64,000 nucleotides of DNA, taken from contig NZ_RRUE01000002.1 of assembly GCF_003892345.1 (NCBI RefSeq), positions 1,320,619 to 1,384,618 on the forward strand, given 5' to 3'. Under the pieces are notes generated by a model. That model was given only the letters and a program-made list of their open reading frames with translations. It was not told where the DNA came from and made no database searches. Position numbers and translations under genes: made by a program. Positions 24,642 to 34,800 of the stretch are shown piece after piece; within the stretch, counting starts at the first letter, position 1; every line of letters begins with the position of its first letter. Source of the DNA: Lautropia dentalis. GTDB lineage: Bacteria > Pseudomonadota > Gammaproteobacteria > Burkholderiales > Burkholderiaceae_E.

Positions 24642-25910
24642 ATGGCACGGCAACGCGACACGATCACGGCGGATAACGGTCTGACGAACGGCCTGGAGCC
24701 CGGGGAGATGCCCCGGGATGCCACGACGGAGCACCGCCTGACGCTCAGGGAAGCGTCCCGGGACGGGGATGGCAATGTCAAACGGGGGGAGGAGGTGTAC
24801 AGGCTTGCGCCGGACATGCTGGCGCTCAATCAGGACAATGTCCGTGACAGCTACGAATCACAGCGTGCCATTGCCCATATCGAGGGGCTTATGGCGGCCT
24901 ATGAAAGAGGGGACTATGTGCCGCCGCTGCTGGTGCAGCCGGTTGCAAACGAAAACGGTCAGTATGTGATCATCGACGGGGCGCACCGCAAGATCGCTGC
25001 AGACCGTGTGGTCAGGGAACGGGGGCTCAAGCTGCGGCTCAGCTGCATGGCTTTCCGTGGCAACAGTACCGAGCAGCTGATGTACATGATGACATCGGCC
25101 AAGGGGCTGGCGCTGGACGAGATCGAAAAGGCCAGGGCGTGCAGAAAACTGGTCAACCGGGGCATGAGCCGGCAGGAAATTGCCTCGGCCATGGGGGTGA
25201 CGGTGACCTGGGTGGACAGCCGTATCCTGCTGGCCGATGCAGAACCGGAGGTTCATCAGGCCATTCGCGATGGTGTCATCGAGGCATCCGTTGCCATCGG
25301 GATCGTTCGTGAATCCGGCATCCGGGCCGCGCAGGTCATCCGCAGGCTGGCCCAGAAGGCGAGGCAGCAGGGACGCCGGCGTGTGACCGGCTCCGTGGTC
25401 AACGGCCCCCGGCTTTCTCCCAAAACGGCAAATGCGCTGCTGGACTCGCTCAGAACCGCCTATGAGCAGCTCGACGACGAGGTGATCGGAAAGGTTAGTG
25501 ACTGGGAGGCACAGCTGAAGTCCGAGGACATGTCCGATGACGAGCTGAAAAACACGCGCATCGAAATCAGTGGTGCCGCGCTGATGCAGCTCGTTCGGGG
25601 ATGGGGTGTCGTCAGGGCCTTTGAAGAGCAGCAGCAGATCAAGGAAGAACGCCGCATCAGGCGGCTCGAGGCCAGGGAGCAGGAGAAAGCGGCCAGCCAG
25701 CATACCGGAACCGGGGAGCGGGAAGCGCCGGAAAATCATCATGCCGGGGTCACGGAACGGGCAGGGCCGGGAAACCATCATGCCGGAGTCCGGGACAGGG
25801 AAGAACCGGCAGGCCATCACACGGGTGACGGTGCCGAAGAGAATGATATTTTTGGTGTGGTGCCGCTGGCTGCGCACCAGAGGTCCGGGCAGGCCATGGC
25901 GCTGCACTGA
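24642..25910 (+). CDS. ParB/Srx-fold DNA-binding protein
   Basis: 422 residues. A ParB-like nuclease/CTPase fold at ~60-150 is recognised by 'VIIDGAHRKIAADR' (the ParB box II-like GxxRxxA region, here GAHRK). It is followed by a helix-turn-helix at ~175-200 ('MSRQEIASAMGVTVTWVDSR') and a dimerisation-type helical region. The C-terminal ~80 residues hold about three imperfect 14-residue repeats rich in His. No ParA gene is visible, so it may be a transcription regulator or plasmid-type ParB whose partner lies elsewhere. AGGAGAAGGAGA-like ribosome-binding site before the ATG. Confidence 0.8.
   Translation: MARQRDTITADNGLTNGLEPGEMPRDATTEHRLTLREASRDGDGNVKRGEEVYRLAPDMLALNQDNVRDSYESQRAIAHIEGLMAAYERGDYVPPLLVQPVANENGQYVIIDGAHRKIAADRVVRERGLKLRLSCMAFRGNSTEQLMYMMTSAKGLALDEIEKARACRKLVNRGMSRQEIASAMGVTVTWVDSRILLADAEPEVHQAIRDGVIEASVAIGIVRESGIRAAQVIRRLAQKARQQGRRRVTGSVVNGPRLSPKTANALLDSLRTAYEQLDDEVIGKVSDWEAQLKSEDMSDDELKNTRIEISGAALMQLVRGWGVVRAFEEQQQIKEERRIRRLEAREQEKAASQHTGTGEREAPENHHAGVTERAGPGNHHAGVRDREEPAGHHTGDGAEENDIFGVVPLAAHQRSGQAMALH
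25693..25832 (+). repeat. Imperfect ~42-bp tandem repeats at the 3' end of the ParB-like gene
   Basis: Three in-frame units encode a His-His-Ala/Thr-Gly motif followed by a charged stretch, giving a His-rich tail. The unit length is a multiple of three, so copy number changes would keep the frame. Confidence 0.6.
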
Positions 25911-25915
25911 ACGTC

Positions 25916-26359
25916 ATGGGCGATTTCGACAGGTGGCTGGCTGCCATGCAGCGTCTCGTACGCGGCAAGATCGAGCTGATGAGACAGGCGGGGCATCCCG
26001 CATCCATGGCTGGCGTGACGGATGATGCCGGACGGATGGCCTCGGAGCTGGTGACGAGTTTCGTCTATCTGGGCGATGAAATGGCCGTTCTCTGTGGCCT
26101 TCGGGGATTTGGCCTCGAGTACCAGATCCATGGGACGGGGGATGATGTAACGATTCATCCCATGCCCGGACAGACGCCGCCTGCGGCCATGCTGTCTGCG
26201 CCGTTCCTGTCGTGGGTTGTGGAAAATGGTGTGCTGCAGCACGGCCACGACATGGGCGTGATTCGCAGAATGGCAGCCGCCAGCCTGATGGCGCGTGACA
26301 ATGGGGGGCCTGCGGGCATGCATGGCGGCGCCCATGAACCGCCATGTGAGACGCCCTGA
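25916..26359 (+). CDS. Hypothetical protein downstream of the ParB-like gene
   Basis: 147 residues starting five bases after the ParB-like stop, so co-transcribed. No signal peptide. The N-terminal part is helical; a Gly/His/Met-rich tail ends the protein. Unrecognised. Confidence 0.62.
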   Translation: MGDFDRWLAAMQRLVRGKIELMRQAGHPASMAGVTDDAGRMASELVTSFVYLGDEMAVLCGLRGFGLEYQIHGTGDDVTIHPMPGQTPPAAMLSAPFLSWVVENGVLQHGHDMGVIRRMAAASLMARDNGGPAGMHGGAHEPPCETP

Positions 26360-26496
26360 GTGAACAGGGGGTTAGTCAACGAAAAAAAGGGGTTGACCAG
26401 TGTACCGGGCGCTGGTGAACTGAACGATAATAATGGCATATGGGCTGGGTGCAATCGATTTGGCATTTTTACAACAGCCCCAGGAAGCAGAGGTTC

Positions 26497-27063
26497 ATGA
26501 ACAAGCCCGGAAACAGGCCGTACACGGAAGGCATGAGTTTTCCTCCCCGGTCCATGGTTGAAATCGATGATGTGGCAGGCGCGCGGCGTACGGTGCTGGT
26601 CCGGCTCAATGCCATGACCTTCTCGGAGCGTGGCATGCAGGATGGGGCAACGCCGCGGGCGCTGCATCCGGTTCTCGGACCACGGTTACTGGGTACGTTC
26701 TGGGAACACGTAAGCCGCAACGGCCTGCAGGGGGTTCTGGATGCCGCGGTGGGCTATCTGCGAAAGACCGGGCAACACGATGTGGTGGCCGATCCGGTGA
26801 TGCTGCCGAAGATGATCCGCGCGCTGGAGCAGGGCGGCAATCCGGGCGATATCACGGAGAAGCGGCTGAAGGATGCGCTGGATGGGGTTCGCCGTGATGA
26901 GCAGGCCGTCCGGTCTGCCGAGCGATTGATGATGCAGTATCTGGATGACCTGCGGAGGGATGTGCGCCCGGACGCCGGCAAGATCATGCGTGCCGGGAAA
27001 AATGATCGCGTCGGTGAAACGCCTGGCGAGAACCTGGGCGATGTCAACCGGCTCACGCCCTGA
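26497..27063 (+). CDS. Hypothetical helical protein
   Basis: 188 residues from ATG 26497 (AGGAAG nine bases upstream); a longer frame from 26440 has no ribosome-binding site. Helical, soluble, highly charged. Third gene of the ParB-like cluster but 137 bp after the previous stop. Unrecognised. Confidence 0.62.
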   Translation: MNKPGNRPYTEGMSFPPRSMVEIDDVAGARRTVLVRLNAMTFSERGMQDGATPRALHPVLGPRLLGTFWEHVSRNGLQGVLDAAVGYLRKTGQHDVVADPVMLPKMIRALEQGGNPGDITEKRLKDALDGVRRDEQAVRSAERLMMQYLDDLRRDVRPDAGKIMRAGKNDRVGETPGENLGDVNRLTP

Positions 27064-27115
27064 GCCTGACGCGCCCTGTCTGCCTTTGGTGGCACCTTCC
27101 TGAGCCTGATGTCCC

Positions 27116-27805
27116 TTATCTGCCTTTGGTACTGCCGTTTCCGGTGTTGTCTTCCGGTGGTTCGAAGCTGAATGCTTCGGGCATTTTGGGTTTGGCCTTG
27201 ATTTCGTAATGCTCGGTGCGCAGGGGGCCGCGAAACGGGTTGTTCTGCTGCTCCGGATCGAGCCGGTAGCCGTTGGGCTTGAGCCATCTGTCGGCCCTTT
27301 TTGCCCAGTACCGGATGGATTTGGGAACCGAGCGCACACCGTTGGCGCACACGATGTATGAACGCCCGGATTCGGGACGGATGGACAGGTCACGCGTGCC
27401 GATCTGCCGGTGATAGACATTGTCCAGACCGGGAGAGAGCTGCGCGACCCGGCCGACCGTTTCCATGTTCTGGCCTTCGAAGTGTGCGCTGTATTCGACG
27501 AATGGTCCGTAGTCGTCCGAATTCGTTTCCACCGCAATCGTGCTGACGGGCTGGTCGAATACCCATATGGGGGACGGCAGTGTGTATGTGGCGCGCTGGT
27601 CGTCGGGCGTCAGGCCGTGTGTGACGGTATGTCCCTGCAAGGTGTGGACCCATGACTGAATGTCGTCGGGAGAGGCGTTTTGCCTGCATTCCAGTGCACG
27701 GCTGAGGTTTTGGGTGGCGTGCGCGTTCTGGGTGTCCCTGTCGGTGCTGGCGCATGATGCGACGAGCACGGAGGTCATGGCGAGGGAGAGGGAAATACGG
27801 GTCAT
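27116..27805 (-). CDS. Short putative lipoprotein related to the one at 1887
   Basis: 229 residues from ATG 27805; the longer frame would bury the signal peptide. Lipobox 'VASC' (Cys ~18). The mature protein, from 'ECRQNASPDDIQSW' to 'SYIVCANG', aligns by eye with the C-terminal domain of the 447-residue lipoprotein at 1887-3230. Both keep a leading Cys, a central 'TIA' strand, a 'V-A' helix and a closing Cys. A Pro-rich C-terminal tail is unique to this gene. Probably a periplasmic membrane-anchored component of the accessory region. Function unknown. Confidence 0.7.
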   Translation of the reverse strand: MTRISLSLAMTSVLVASCASTDRDTQNAHATQNLSRALECRQNASPDDIQSWVHTLQGHTVTHGLTPDDQRATYTLPSPIWVFDQPVSTIAVETNSDDYGPFVEYSAHFEGQNMETVGRVAQLSPGLDNVYHRQIGTRDLSIRPESGRSYIVCANGVRSVPKSIRYWAKRADRWLKPNGYRLDPEQQNNPFRGPLRTEHYEIKAKPKMPEAFSFEPPEDNTGNGSTKGR

Positions 27806-27877
27806 GATGGGCACGCGGTGGCAAATAGATGCAGACGGGGCGGGCCGCCTGTTTTGATCCATGGACGGGTGGGGCAC

Positions 27878-28843
27878 TCACGCCTCCCTGATCACCTCAT
27901 CCACCGCCCTGCGCTCGGAACACGGCCGGGGTTTTGCATACCCCAGCCGCATCAATATTTGCGGATACCGGTTATGTGCAGAAAATCCGACGCCAATCCG
28001 CTCCCGCAGGAAGGGCACTTCGCACGGCTGGTTCAGATAGGCATGGGCAATGCCGTGCTGCGTGAGCAGCAGCAGGGTGCGCTGCAGGACGCTGCCGGTT
28101 TCGATCCAGTCGGGGCGCGTGTCGCCGCCGGTGCTCAGCAGCATCAGGTGGGAGGAGGAGGCAATTCTTTTGCGCTCGGCCGTGTTCAGAATCTCGCCGT
28201 GCAGCGAAAACCGGATGATGGGGCGGGTGATCCACTCCGGCAGGCTGGGGGCGCCCATCACGGCGTAACTCAGCCCGTCCCGGGTTCGTTCGCTGTGACT
28301 GCGGTTGTAGCGGATCCACGAAAGCAGCTCCTGCTTGAAGGGGGCGTCCTTCATCTGGGCGGTGTTGCCGGCCAGGACGCGCTCGGTCAGGCGGGCATGC
28401 TCGGGGGTGCCGTGCGTCCATGTCCGGATGTGTACGCGGCTGGTCTGTGTGGCTGCGATGATGCTGTCGAGCAGCGTCTGGGGAATGGACCGGCCATCGT
28501 AGGTGGCGCGGTTGGTCTGGCGATGCGGGATCTGTTCGAACAGGGGATCTGGCGTCACGCCGTCCTGCCGGGTCAGGGAAATGACGATCTCGCCCGCGTC
28601 GCTGACCCGGGTGCTGCAGGTGTAGCCCTGGTGGCTGGCGGCAATGCGCAGGTTTTCGGCGGCGCAGCCCAGGCTGATGAAAAGCTCGCGATCATCCGGA
28701 TCGACCACGGGCAGACGCCGGCCGGGATCGGGGCTGATGGTGATGTGATCGCTGCCAACGGTAAATAACCACGGCTGGGTGTTGTGCCCCGAGGGAGCCC
28801 GGACCGCATGGGCGATCATCTGACGGAAATCGTTCAGGCTCAT
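27878..28843 (-). CDS. Nitroreductase-family (Acg-like) FMN protein
   Basis: 321 residues from ATG 28843, with GAGGAGG ten bases upstream; the longer frame enters the dispersed repeat. It has the nitroreductase-fold signature at the N-terminus ('HAVRAPSGHNTQPWLF', FMN phosphate-contacting Arg and the NTQPW motif), tandem half-domains and a C-terminal 'GYAKPRP'. This is the long, internally duplicated subfamily seen in Acg-like proteins. Likely a cytoplasmic flavin-dependent reductase of unknown substrate. A ~160-bp inverted-repeat element lies in its upstream region. Confidence 0.83.
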   Translation of the reverse strand: MSLNDFRQMIAHAVRAPSGHNTQPWLFTVGSDHITISPDPGRRLPVVDPDDRELFISLGCAAENLRIAASHQGYTCSTRVSDAGEIVISLTRQDGVTPDPLFEQIPHRQTNRATYDGRSIPQTLLDSIIAATQTSRVHIRTWTHGTPEHARLTERVLAGNTAQMKDAPFKQELLSWIRYNRSHSERTRDGLSYAVMGAPSLPEWITRPIIRFSLHGEILNTAERKRIASSSHLMLLSTGGDTRPDWIETGSVLQRTLLLLTQHGIAHAYLNQPCEVPFLRERIGVGFSAHNRYPQILMRLGYAKPRPCSERRAVDEVIREA

Positions 28844-28896
28844 GGAACATCTACCTCCTCGTGGTTCCGTCGGGTTCATTCTGCCATCTGCCCTTG

Positions 28897-29056
28897 GGGA
28901 GCCTCTGCAAAAGTCCTGCGGCACTTTGGCTTCCATGCTCGGGCGATCCAGTGCGTTGTCATCTGTCGGCAATAGCTCTGCTATTGCCGACAGGGCGCCT
29001 TCCGGCTCATCCCGATCCTGGGTCCAAAGCGCTCGCAGACTTTTGCAGAGGCTCCC
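28897..29056. repeat. Dispersed 160-bp element, copy 1 (perfect terminal inverted repeats)
   Basis: Ends are a perfect 19-bp inverted repeat: GGGAGCCTCTGCAAAAGTC at 28897-28915 and its complement at 29038-29056. A central hairpin has arms CTGTCGGCAATAG and its complement with loop CTCTG. Related copies are at 40371-40530 and, partially, near 50920-50979. It has no coding capacity, so it is a MITE-like or REP-like element. The ends resemble those of some IS5-family elements, but that is from memory. Confidence 0.85.
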
Positions 29057-29260
29057 TGGCGCGTGTCAGGGACTCACCATGGCACGCCATGATGATTCAG
29101 CAGGGAAATTTACTACGAAGCGATGGCTTTACAGGGGAACGTTTGTTCTGTGATTTGTTCCAAAACATGCCAATCATCGACATGTTGTTCGGTTTCGTGA
29201 TGACGGCATGAATATGATAGCCTGCCCGCTTTGATCAGCGAGAAGAAGAGGGACAGGATC

Positions 29261-29914
29261 ATGCCAAGAAAACTTGGAGCCGACACGAAAGCATACAACC
29301 TCGGGCGTCTGGAAGGGGCCATCGAGGTTCTGGATGATCTGGGTATTACCTGGGAATCCCATTCTGCGCAGATGCTCAAATGGGCGATCGAGGACATGGA
29401 GATGCGGGCCAAATCCGGTCTGGGCATGCTGCGGCGGGGTACGGCGGCTTTCTATCTGACCGATCGGCATTTCATTGCTCTGGTCTGTGAGGAAGATTTC
29501 TATTCCCTGGATGTGCGTCGCCTGGTGCCGGAGTGGCGCCGTGTGGTCGAAGACGAAGTGGGCGAGCAGCGCTCTGGCCGGTGGTTCATTACCCACGACG
29601 GGCATGAGCTGGCACAGAGTCCCCTGGGGCGGGACAGTGCGTATGACGCGTTGCATGGCCACCTGCTGCGGTTGCCGAAGGATGACGGGGCGGACGAGGA
29701 GGGCTTCCCCCTGGAGCTGGTGTTTGCTGCCATGGACGAGGAGACCGGTCAGATGGATGAGGAGCCCGAACTGCGCGGCATGTTCATGGTTTCCGAAGAA
29801 CGTGGCCTGAGCATGATCGCGGCGCGTGACGATACGGTGCTGCTGGCGGATCTGGTCGATCAGGGGTTTGATGGCTGGATGCCGGTTGAGCGGGAGGAGC
29901 TGGTGCTTCAGTAG
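29261..29914 (+). CDS. Hypothetical acidic cytoplasmic protein
   Basis: 217 residues from ATG 29261 (GGGACAGG just upstream). Soluble and acidic; no signal peptide. N-terminal ~60 residues are helical, the rest mixed. Unrecognised. Confidence 0.65.
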   Translation: MPRKLGADTKAYNLGRLEGAIEVLDDLGITWESHSAQMLKWAIEDMEMRAKSGLGMLRRGTAAFYLTDRHFIALVCEEDFYSLDVRRLVPEWRRVVEDEVGEQRSGRWFITHDGHELAQSPLGRDSAYDALHGHLLRLPKDDGADEEGFPLELVFAAMDEETGQMDEEPELRGMFMVSEERGLSMIAARDDTVLLADLVDQGFDGWMPVEREELVLQ

Positions 29915-30125
29915 TGGGGCACGGCACGCGGCAGGGGCGCGCGTTTGCCACCTGGCCAGCCACGACCGCCAGCTACCAGCCACCGGCCACCGCCTGCCGG
30001 CTGGTGCTGTACACCCCGGTGCGTCATTTTCTATAACGGCCTGTCCAAACTTTTCGGGGCGGTCTGCCCTGCGCGGGGGCGTGTGGTGATGCACGGTCTG
30101 CGCAGGGTGCTGCTGCGCCTGCATC

Positions 30126-30860
30126 ATGAAGCATATCGGGGCTGTGCTGTCGGGGTTGGTGGTCGTGCTGGCTGCGGGTTTTTCCGGGCAGGCGGAGGCC
30201 GCCATTCATCAGTGCCGTGAGGGTGGCCGGATGACCTATCAGGCGCTGCCGTGTGCCGGTCAGTCGGCCGATCTGGGGGTGAAGGGCAGGCGGGGGCACG
30301 GCCAGGCGCTGGATGAGGCGCAGGCGCTGGCCGACGAGCTGTGGACGGGGTTGACGGCGGGGATGCCCATGGCGGCGGTGCGTGGCGCCATGCCGGAGCT
30401 GACGCAGGTGGCGCGGTCCCGGATGCGGCGTTTCGAGTCGGGGGCCATTGCGCTGCTGGAAAAGAAGGTGGTGGTGGCGGGTGAGGATTTTCTGGCGCAG
30501 TATCTGTTCCTGAACGGCGGTTTTCATCAGGTGTGGCTGTCCCAGTTACCTTCGCCGCAGCCGGATGCGGTATCGAAACAGGCATTCGGCAAGGTGGCCC
30601 GGCTGCTGGCGCGTCTGTGGGGCGATGCGCCGCGCGAGAATTCCCCGGTGCAGGTGACGCCCGGCGAGGGGTTGTTCGGCGCGCGGTTCTGGGTGGATGC
30701 CGGAGGCTACGCGCAGGGCTGGGTGCTGCTGAAGGCCGCGCCACAGCAGGAGGGTCATTCACAGCTGACCTTTGGCTACTGGCCAAAGGGCGCGCAGGAT
30801 TACGAACAGCTCAGGGCCAGCGGGCGTGAGGTGGGGCAGCTGGTGGTGGGCAATGAATGA
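30126..30860 (+). CDS. Exported protein with DUF4124-like N-terminus
   Basis: 244 residues. The signal peptide ends at 'AEAA', followed by a short Cys-containing segment ('IHQCREGGRMTYQALPC') like the DUF4124 domain of periplasmic proteins (Y...D/G-x-G...Y...PC). The C-terminal ~180 residues are unassigned. Likely periplasmic. Confidence 0.72.
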   Translation: MKHIGAVLSGLVVVLAAGFSGQAEAAIHQCREGGRMTYQALPCAGQSADLGVKGRRGHGQALDEAQALADELWTGLTAGMPMAAVRGAMPELTQVARSRMRRFESGAIALLEKKVVVAGEDFLAQYLFLNGGFHQVWLSQLPSPQPDAVSKQAFGKVARLLARLWGDAPRENSPVQVTPGEGLFGARFWVDAGGYAQGWVLLKAAPQQEGHSQLTFGYWPKGAQDYEQLRASGREVGQLVVGNE

Positions 30861-30973
30861 CGGCAGGCAGCGCGGCCACTGGGGGGCGCCACCGGCTGCG
30901 TGATGGCTGGCGGTGCGATGGTGTCATGTGAGGCGTTGGGTCGCAGACGATTGAGCGGGGCTTGCTGGCCCGG

Positions 30974-31792
30974 TCATTCCTTTTTCCCGTTCCGCCTTCC
31001 CGGGCAGGGTTGCTGGAAGAGCTGACGGGTTTCGAGGCGGATGGCGGTGAGGCTGCCGCCCCAGACGCAGCCGGTGTCCAGCGCGATGAGGTCGGGCTGC
31101 AGCTTCAGGCCCAGCGAGGACCAGTGGCCGAAGATGACCGGCCGGCCGGCGGAGCGGCGGTTGGGGGCCAGGAACCACGGGATCAGCCCGTCGGGGGCGT
31201 TTTCCGGTGACTCGGTGCATTTGAACTCCATGCGGCCGTCGGTGTGCAGGTAACGCACGCGGGTCAGGCCGTTGACGATGCAGCGCAGGCGGTCGTCACC
31301 GCGCAGGTCGTCGCTCCAGCGGTCGGGTGTGTTGCCGTACATGACGGTCAGGAAGTCCTGCCAGTGGGGGCCGGCCAGCACCTTTTCCACTTCATGGGCG
31401 AGGTCGCGGGCCTGGTCGTATTCCCATTCGGGCAGCAGGCCGGCGTGCACCATCAGGAAGTCGCCCTGGCGCAGGGCCAGGGGCCGGGTGCGCAGCCAGT
31501 CGATGAGTTCGGCGCCGTCGGGGGCCTTGAGGATGGGCTCGAGGGTGTCGCCGGCGCGGGGGCTGCGGATGCCGGCAAACTGGGCCAGCAGGTGCAGGTC
31601 GTGGTTGCCCAGCACGGTACGGGCGCGCAGGCCCAGTTTGCGGATCTCGCGCAGGGTGCCGAGGGAGTCGGGGCCGCGGTTGACGAGGTCGCCGCAGAAC
31701 CAGAGGGTTTCGGTGGGGGCAGGGCCGATTTTCCTGAGCAGCTGTTCTAGGGGCTGGCGGCAGCCCTGCAGGTCTCCGAAGGCCAGTGTCAC
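30974..31792 (-). CDS. apaH: Symmetrical diadenosine tetraphosphatase
   Basis: 272 residues from GTG 31792 (AGGAA five bases upstream). The longer frame overlaps the WbpM gene's tail and is a shadow. The metallophosphoesterase motifs are all visible: 'FGDLQG' (GDxxG), 'GDLVNRG' (GDxxxRG), 'GNHD', a later 'HAG' and the 'GHW' motif. ApaH splits Ap4A into two ADP and removes Np4N caps from RNA. Length agrees with the family (~270-280). Same strand and directly downstream of the polysaccharide genes, but the role is general. Confidence 0.93.
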   Translation of the reverse strand: MTLAFGDLQGCRQPLEQLLRKIGPAPTETLWFCGDLVNRGPDSLGTLREIRKLGLRARTVLGNHDLHLLAQFAGIRSPRAGDTLEPILKAPDGAELIDWLRTRPLALRQGDFLMVHAGLLPEWEYDQARDLAHEVEKVLAGPHWQDFLTVMYGNTPDRWSDDLRGDDRLRCIVNGLTRVRYLHTDGRMEFKCTESPENAPDGLIPWFLAPNRRSAGRPVIFGHWSSLGLKLQPDLIALDTGCVWGGSLTAIRLETRQLFQQPCPGRRNGKKE

Positions 31793-31823
31793 GGGGGTTC
31801 CTGTTGGTTGGGGGAGGGGGAGA

Positions 31824-34800
31824 TCAGTGCCTGCGTTTGCGCCCGCGGCGGCCCCGGGAGGCCTTGCCGCGTGGCGCCGGGCGGGCAGCGGTGGTGGTGC
31901 TGTCGTTGCAGCCTTCGTCGCTGGCTCCGTCTTCGCTGCCTGTGCAGTCGTCGCTGGTGCCGCTACAGTCTTCGTGGTCGTCTGACCCGTCTTCGGTGCA
32001 GGGAGCGGCTTCTTCTGCAGGGTCGTCGGCGCAGGGGATTTCGGCGCAGGGACCTGCACCCGTGCTGGCGTCAGAAGCGGCTGCAGTGGCATCCGTCAGG
32101 GCCGAGGAGATCTCTGCCGTGGCGGTGGTGTCGTTGCTGGATGCCGTCTTGCCGGGTTCTCCGGCGGTGATTTCGCGGGGGGCAGCTGTTTCCGTCGTGG
32201 AGTCTGCCGTGGGGGCTGCGGCCCGTGTGCCGGCAGGCGTCCGTGTGGCGCTTTCTTCGTCGTGCTCCGTGCCGTGGGTGGCCACCTGGGCCAGGCGTTT
32301 CAGGCGGGCCAGCAGGTCGTCGTTGTCGGGCAGCAGGGCGGCCAGTTCTTCCTGCGACTGTACCTCGTCGTCCTGACGGCTTTCGGCCAGGAGGGCCGCA
32401 GCCATCGTGAAGCTGGCGGCTGCCGGCGACAGGGCCGGGCGGGCAGGCGGTTTGGCGGGCTGTGACCCGGCAGTGGGACTGGCCGGGGATGTGTCGGTCG
32501 CGTTGCTGGCCATGCTGCCGGCCTGGGTGATGCCGGTCGTACTGCTGGCCGTGTTGCCGGTGGATGCAGGGCTGGTCGTGTTGCCGGGTGGTGCAATGCT
32601 CGCGTTGCCGGCCATGCTGCCGGCCTGGGCGGCGGTGCTTGCAGCGCTGGTCATGCTTTTGGCAGGCGCGCCGCCGGCCATGTGGCTGGTGGGGGCGTTC
32701 GAGAGGTCTCGCTCCGGCATTTCCGCCAGGAAATCGGCCGGGGTGCTGACAGTCATGGTCTCAGGGGCGCTGGCCGGGAGGTGGATGGCCCCGGTTGCCT
32801 GGGCAATGGCCGGGATGTCTGCCGGTGTCCCGGAGGTTCCTGGCAGCGGGCCGAACGGAGCGGCCGGCCGGAAGCCCGCGGTCGTCGATGCCAGGGCGGG
32901 CTGTACCCGGGGGGCTGGCCGGGACGGCTGGAACGGTTGTGCCGGTGCCGGCTGGACGCCGGGGGCGCCTGCGGCCTGTCTGGCCGTCACGGGGGCCGTT
33001 TTGGGCGTGACCGGCAGGCCCGCAGCTGTCGCAATGGCTGCACCCGTCTCTGCCGCCGCGTCTGCCGCAGCGGCAGCACTGGCTGGCATGGCTGCTGGCA
33101 AGGCTGCACCGGGGATGATGACCGGCTGTCTGTCGCTCTTGCCGGCCGTGAGGGACGCAGCAGTGATTCCTGCAGGTACCGGCGTGCGGGCGGGCGGGAT
33201 GCTCGCGCCCGGTGCATCGGTGGCGGCGGGGGCTGTGTCGCCTGCGGGCTCGCTGCTGTCATCCGGGGTCGGGTTGTGCAGCGGCGCCGGGCGGTACTCG
33301 GGCACCCACAGGCCCAGCATCTGGCGCACTTCGGCGTCACCCACCGAACCGTTCGATTCCAGCCAGCGGCGCACCGAGATGTCCCAGCTGGTGCCGGGCG
33401 GGTCGATGGGGCGGGAGACGCGCAGTTTGGGGTGCGGGGTGGGGAGTGTCTTTTCGTTGTCGGCCAGCAGCTCCTCGAAGAGTTTCTCGCCCGGGCGCAG
33501 GCCGGTGAAGGCGATGGGGATCTCGGCCTCGGTGTAGCCGGACAGGCGCACCATGGTGCGGGCCAGGTCCACGATGCGGATGGGCTGGCCCATGTCGAGC
33601 ACGAAGGTCTCGCCACCGCGTCCCATCAGGCCGGCCTGCAGCACGAGCTGGGTGGCCTCGGGGATGGACATGAAATAGCGGGTGATGTCGGGGTGGGTGA
33701 CGGTGACGGGGCCGCCGTTGGCGATCTGTTCGCGGAACTTGGGGATGACGCTGCCGCTGGAGCCCAGCACGTTGCCGAAGCGCACGAGCACCATGGGCAG
33801 GGTGGCCATGCTGTGCTGGTACTGCAGGATCATCTCGGCCAGCCGCTTGGTGGCGCCCATGACGTTGGTGGGGTTCACCGCCTTGTCGCTGGAGATGTAG
33901 ACGAAGCGTTCGATGTCGAAGCGGGCCGCCACGTCGGCCAGCATGCGGGTGCCGAGGGCGTTGTTGCGCACGGCCTGCCAGGCGTTGTTTTCTTCCAGGA
34001 TGGGAACGTGCTTGTAGGCGGCGGCGTGGTAGACGATGGCCGGCCGGTGGTGCTCGAAGATTTCTTCGAGGCGGGCGCGGTCCTTGATGTCGCCGACGAC
34101 GGGGACGACCTTCTGCTGCGGGAAGGTGCGTTTCAGGTCTTCGGTGATGCGGTAGAGGGCGAATTCGCTCAGCTCGAAGATGATCAGCTCGCCCGGCTTG
34201 AAGCGGGCGATCTGGCGGCAGAGTTCGGAGCCGATGGAGCCGCCGCCGCCGGTGACCAGCACGGACTTGCCCTCGATCATGTGGCGCAGGCCACCGGTGT
34301 CGAGGCTGACGGGGTCGCGGCCCAGCAGGTCGTCCACGTCCACATAGCGGATCTGCGAGACCTTGACCTGCCCGCTCATCAGCTCCTGCACGTCGGGGAT
34401 GACGAGCAGCTTGATGTGGGCGCGTTCGCACATCTCGAACACACGGCGGCGGGTGGCGTGGTTGGTGGCGCCCACGGCCAGCACGGCGTGCTTGCAGTTG
34501 CTGTCGCGGGCGATCTGTTCGAGCTGCTCCCAGTTGCCCAGGATGCGCACGCCGCCCAGCTGTCGGCCGACCTTGTTGGGGTTGTCGTCCAGCACGCCGA
34601 TGACGTACCAGTACGGGTTGCGGTTGAGGTCGTCGATGAGCGAGAGGGCGGTGTTGCCCGCGCCCAGCAGGATGACGGGCTGGGGTTCGACGCCCTTGGT
34701 GCCCATGGCCTTTTCCTTCCACCAGCGGTAGAGCAGGCGCCCGGTGCACATGAAGAGGATGAGCAGCAGCGGGTCGAGGAAGTAGATGGAGCGGGGCACG

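Noticed and set aside
26393-26431. Promoter TTGACC...GATAAT before 26497
   Set aside because: Spacing of ~27 bp is too long for sigma-70.
29174-30205. 343-residue minus-strand frame
   Set aside because: No motifs, no ribosome-binding site, antisense to a gene with one.
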